From Desulfobulbaceae bacterium (GTDB lineage: Bacteria; Desulfobacterota; Desulfobulbia; Desulfobulbales; Desulfobulbaceae): a DNA stretch of 8,712 nt. Location of the stretch: the NCBI GenBank assembly GCA_007121995.1, contig SKJK01000089.1, positions 1 through 8,712 of the forward strand. Reading direction: 5' to 3'. Position 1 is the stretch's first letter. Every line of letters begins with the position of its first letter. The notes beneath the pieces were generated by a model that worked only from the letters and a program-made list of their open reading frames with translations, had not been told where the DNA came from and searched no databases. Positions 6,769-8,712 of this stretch are shown here, in pieces. Made by a program: the position numbers and the translations under genes.

Positions 6769-7947
6769 ATGAAACAGGTCATAACAACAGAAAAAATTCC
6801 GATTTTCCTTTGGCTGGATCAAGTCGATGACGAAACTCTGGCCCAGGCAAAAAATCTGGCCAACCTGCCTTGCGCCTTTCATCATATTGCCCTTATGGCC
6901 GATGCCCATGTTGGCTATGGCATGCCCATTGGCGGCGTTCTCGCAACCAATGATGTGGTCATTCCCAATGCGGTCGGGGTGGATATCGGTTGCGGCATGC
7001 AGGTGGTACGCACCGGTCTGAATGCGCTCGATTCCGGGCAGCTGCGTCGGATCCTCACCGCACTGCGCCGTGCTGTTCCTCTTGGTTTCAAACATCACAG
7101 TCGACCGCGGCCGGTTGATGTCCTCCCGGACCCCGAAACTGACATACTGGAGCGTGATCTGCCAGTGGTGGCTGCTGAATTTAACAGCGCCCGCCGTCAG
7201 GTAGGAACCTTGGGCGGTGGTAATCATTTTATCGAGATCCAGCGGGGCAGTGATGATCGAATCTGGTTGATGGTCCACTCCGGCAGCAGGAACCTCGGTT
7301 ATAAAGTGGCCGGAGTGTATAATAAGCTCGCCGTCCAGATGGCCGGGAGCAATAAAAAGGGGGCGATTCCCAAAGCATGGCAGCTGGCAATGCTGCCTCT
7401 GGACTCGTCGATCGGCCAGAGGTATCTGCGGGAAATGGCCTATTGTGTCGCTTTTGCCCGCGCCAATCGAAGCGAAATGATGACCGTTTTTCAGGAGATT
7501 GTCGTTGAGATTTCCGGCTCCGACCAATTTGAACCAGCCCTTGATGTTGCCCACAATTACGTGGATTGTGAGGAGCATTTTTTCCGTCAGGTCTGGGTGC
7601 ACCGCAAAGGCGCCACCCGCGCATTTACCGGTGAGTACGGTATCATCCCTGGATCCCAGGGCAGTTGCAGTTATATCGTTCGCGGGTTGGGCAACCCGCA
7701 GTCCTTCATGTCCTGTTCACACGGAGCCGGGCGCGTTCTCGGTCGCAAGGAGGCTCGACGCCGGCTTGATTTGCAGGAAGAAATCGGCAAACTTGAGGCC
7801 AGCAAAGTGCTCCACAGTATCCGCCACCGCAATGATCTGGAAGAAGCGCCAGGGGCTTACAAAAACATCAACGAGGTCATTGCATCCCAGCAGGATCTCA
7901 TTGAGGTGGTGATGGAGCTGCACCCCCTGGCTGTCCTTAAAGGCTGA
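6769..7947 (+). CDS. rtcB: RNA-splicing ligase RtcB (3'-phosphate/5'-OH RNA ligase)
   Basis: RtcB joins RNA 2',3'-cyclic phosphate or 3'-phosphate ends to 5'-OH ends, using GTP and Mn2+, in RNA repair or tRNA splicing. The 392-aa product carries all the family motifs. These are DAHVGYGMPIGGV near the N-terminus, VDIGCG with metal ligands D72 and C75, GGGNHF with N152 and H153, MVHSGSR with H170, and CSHGAGR with H318, the histidine expected to carry GMP. The length is close to other bacterial RtcB proteins and there is no intein. The chosen ATG at 6769 is preceded by GAGG, and the N-terminus (KQVITTEKIPIFLW) matches family starts. An upstream TTG at 6709 lacks support. No archease, rtcA or rtcR is adjacent, so it is a stand-alone gene here. 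It is divergent from the membrane protein gene and convergent with sppA. Confidence 0.97.
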   Translation: MKQVITTEKIPIFLWLDQVDDETLAQAKNLANLPCAFHHIALMADAHVGYGMPIGGVLATNDVVIPNAVGVDIGCGMQVVRTGLNALDSGQLRRILTALRRAVPLGFKHHSRPRPVDVLPDPETDILERDLPVVAAEFNSARRQVGTLGGGNHFIEIQRGSDDRIWLMVHSGSRNLGYKVAGVYNKLAVQMAGSNKKGAIPKAWQLAMLPLDSSIGQRYLREMAYCVAFARANRSEMMTVFQEIVVEISGSDQFEPALDVAHNYVDCEEHFFRQVWVHRKGATRAFTGEYGIIPGSQGSCSYIVRGLGNPQSFMSCSHGAGRVLGRKEARRRLDLQEEIGKLEASKVLHSIRHRNDLEEAPGAYKNINEVIASQQDLIEVVMELHPLAVLKG

Positions 7948-7974
7948 GGAGAGAAGGCTCGGGGCACTTCTGCA

Positions 7975-8712
7975 TTATGGCAGGATGGCCGCAGATGGCG
8001 GCAACAGGCTGTGGGCATACAGGGCGTTGGGATCACCACCGGTCAGGAGAAAATCGAACTGGTCGACCAGTGGTCCTGTTGATAGTCCGGAGCCAACAAA
8101 GGGGCGAACATATCGTGCCAGGGTTTGGGTCGGACCTTCCATCTGCCGGAGTCGTCTGAGGATCGATGCAGGCTCCGCTTTGATGTACAAACCGTTTTCT
8201 GCGGGGATATTGGCCAGGAGCGCGGCTTCGGCAACGGCATCACTCAAATGACCGAGCTTGTCGACCAGGCCCAACCTGTGGGCGGTAGCACCGTCCCAGA
8301 CCCTTCCCTGAGCAATTTCCATAACCCGGTACCTGGACATGTTCCGTCCCTGGGCAATGATATCAATAAATTGCTCATAACCCTTTTCAACCTGCATCTG
8401 GAAAACAGCTCGCTCATCGTTGCCCATGGCCGTGGCCGGATTGCCGAACTGGGCTGTGCTGGTGGTGCCGATACCGTCACCATGGATGCCGATTTTGGCC
8501 AGCGTTTTTTCCAGAGTCGGGGCGGCTCCAAATACACCGATGGATCCGGTGATGGTCACCGGAGCGGCCACGATGCTGTCGGCGTTGGCAGCCAGCCAGT
8601 AGGCACCGGATGCCGCCATGGCGGCCATGGAAACGACCACAGGTTTGCCTTCCTGTTGCGCGAGCATCAGTTCCTGACGAATCAGTTCCGAGGCAAAGGC
8701 GCTGCCGCCACC
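7975..8712 (-). CDS. sppA: Signal peptide peptidase SppA, 67K type, peptidase S49 (C-terminal part; 5' end outside window)
   Basis: The frame is open from the window edge at 8712 to a TAA at 7977-7975, giving 245 residues. It starts inside the GGGSAFASELIRQEL stretch and continues with KPVVVSMAAMAASGAYW, where the Ser of AASG (codon 8610-8608) corresponds to the SppA nucleophile (Ser409 of E. coli SppA). TGSIGVFG, the region before the conserved IAQGRVW, and GLVDKLG also match. SppA is a membrane-anchored serine-lysine protease that degrades signal peptides left after secretion. In the 67K form the catalytic Lys and the membrane anchor lie in the N-terminal half, which is outside the window, so full activity and the 67K/36K assignment cannot be fully checked. 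The end converges on rtcB with 27 bases between stops. Confidence 0.93.
   Translation of the reverse strand, partial: GGGSAFASELIRQELMLAQQEGKPVVVSMAAMAASGAYWLAANADSIVAAPVTITGSIGVFGAAPTLEKTLAKIGIHGDGIGTTSTAQFGNPATAMGNDERAVFQMQVEKGYEQFIDIIAQGRNMSRYRVMEIAQGRVWDGATAHRLGLVDKLGHLSDAVAEAALLANIPAENGLYIKAEPASILRRLRQMEGPTQTLARYVRPFVGSGLSTGPLVDQFDFLLTGGDPNALYAHSLLPPSAAILP

Noticed and set aside
6733..7602. Antisense open frame of about 290 codons opposite rtcB
   Set aside because: It is opposite a fully motif-supported rtcB frame; the predicted protein has no recognisable domain.
7948..7974. Terminator between the convergent rtcB and sppA genes
   Set aside because: Only a 5-bp AGAAG/CTTCT pairing with a 10-base loop and no T tract is present.
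1..8712. CRISPR arrays, insertion sequences, integrases, tRNA/rRNA genes, defence or toxin-antitoxin modules
   Set aside because: No regularly spaced repeats, transposase or integrase motifs, cloverleaf sequences or toxin-like pairs were seen; the small acidic ORF has no partner gene to form such a module.

Overview
This window looks like an ordinary stretch of housekeeping and accessory chromosome from a moderately GC-rich Gram-negative bacterium. Secreted and membrane proteases (M16 with a Sec signal, SppA), a two-domain universal stress protein, and a cysteine-containing L28 ending in a CTRC zinc-ribbon half together suggest a former deltaproteobacterium, possibly of the Desulfobulbales type. 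That placement is inferred from protein style only; no marker gene long enough to settle it is present.

Layout: (1) 1-157, the 3' end of rpmB (ribosomal protein L28), closed by a GC-rich hairpin. (2) 263-523, a small, very acidic protein of unknown function on the + strand. (3) 540-1361, a short-chain dehydrogenase/reductase (SDR) on the - strand, convergent with the small gene and lacking two of the four usual catalytic residues. (4) 1362-1578, a 217-bp divergent regulatory gap. (5) 1579-4458, a 959-aa secreted M16 zinc protease on the + strand. (6) 4496-5428, a tandem universal stress protein on the - strand, convergent with the protease. (7) 5611-6582, a polytopic membrane protein of the nucleoside-recognition (Gate) type, on the - strand upstream of the stress gene. 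(8) 6583-6768, a second divergent gap. (9) 6769-7947, rtcB, an RNA 3'-phosphate ligase, on the + strand. (10) 7975-8712, the C-terminal part of a signal peptide peptidase SppA on the - strand, cut by the window edge.

No gene cluster with one shared pathway is visible. Strand switches separate nearly every gene, and the only co-directional neighbours are rpmB/acidic ORF and membrane protein/stress protein, each pair with a gap that carries a hairpin or palindrome. Protein quality control (M16, SppA), stress response (Usp) and RNA repair (RtcB) could be read as a loose stress-and-maintenance theme, but that is interpretation. I found no CRISPR array, transposon, integrase, tRNA or rRNA. I do not see a convincing new system; the best leads are the SDR with a degenerate active site, the acidic orphan protein after rpmB, and the palindromic elements in the intergenic gaps.
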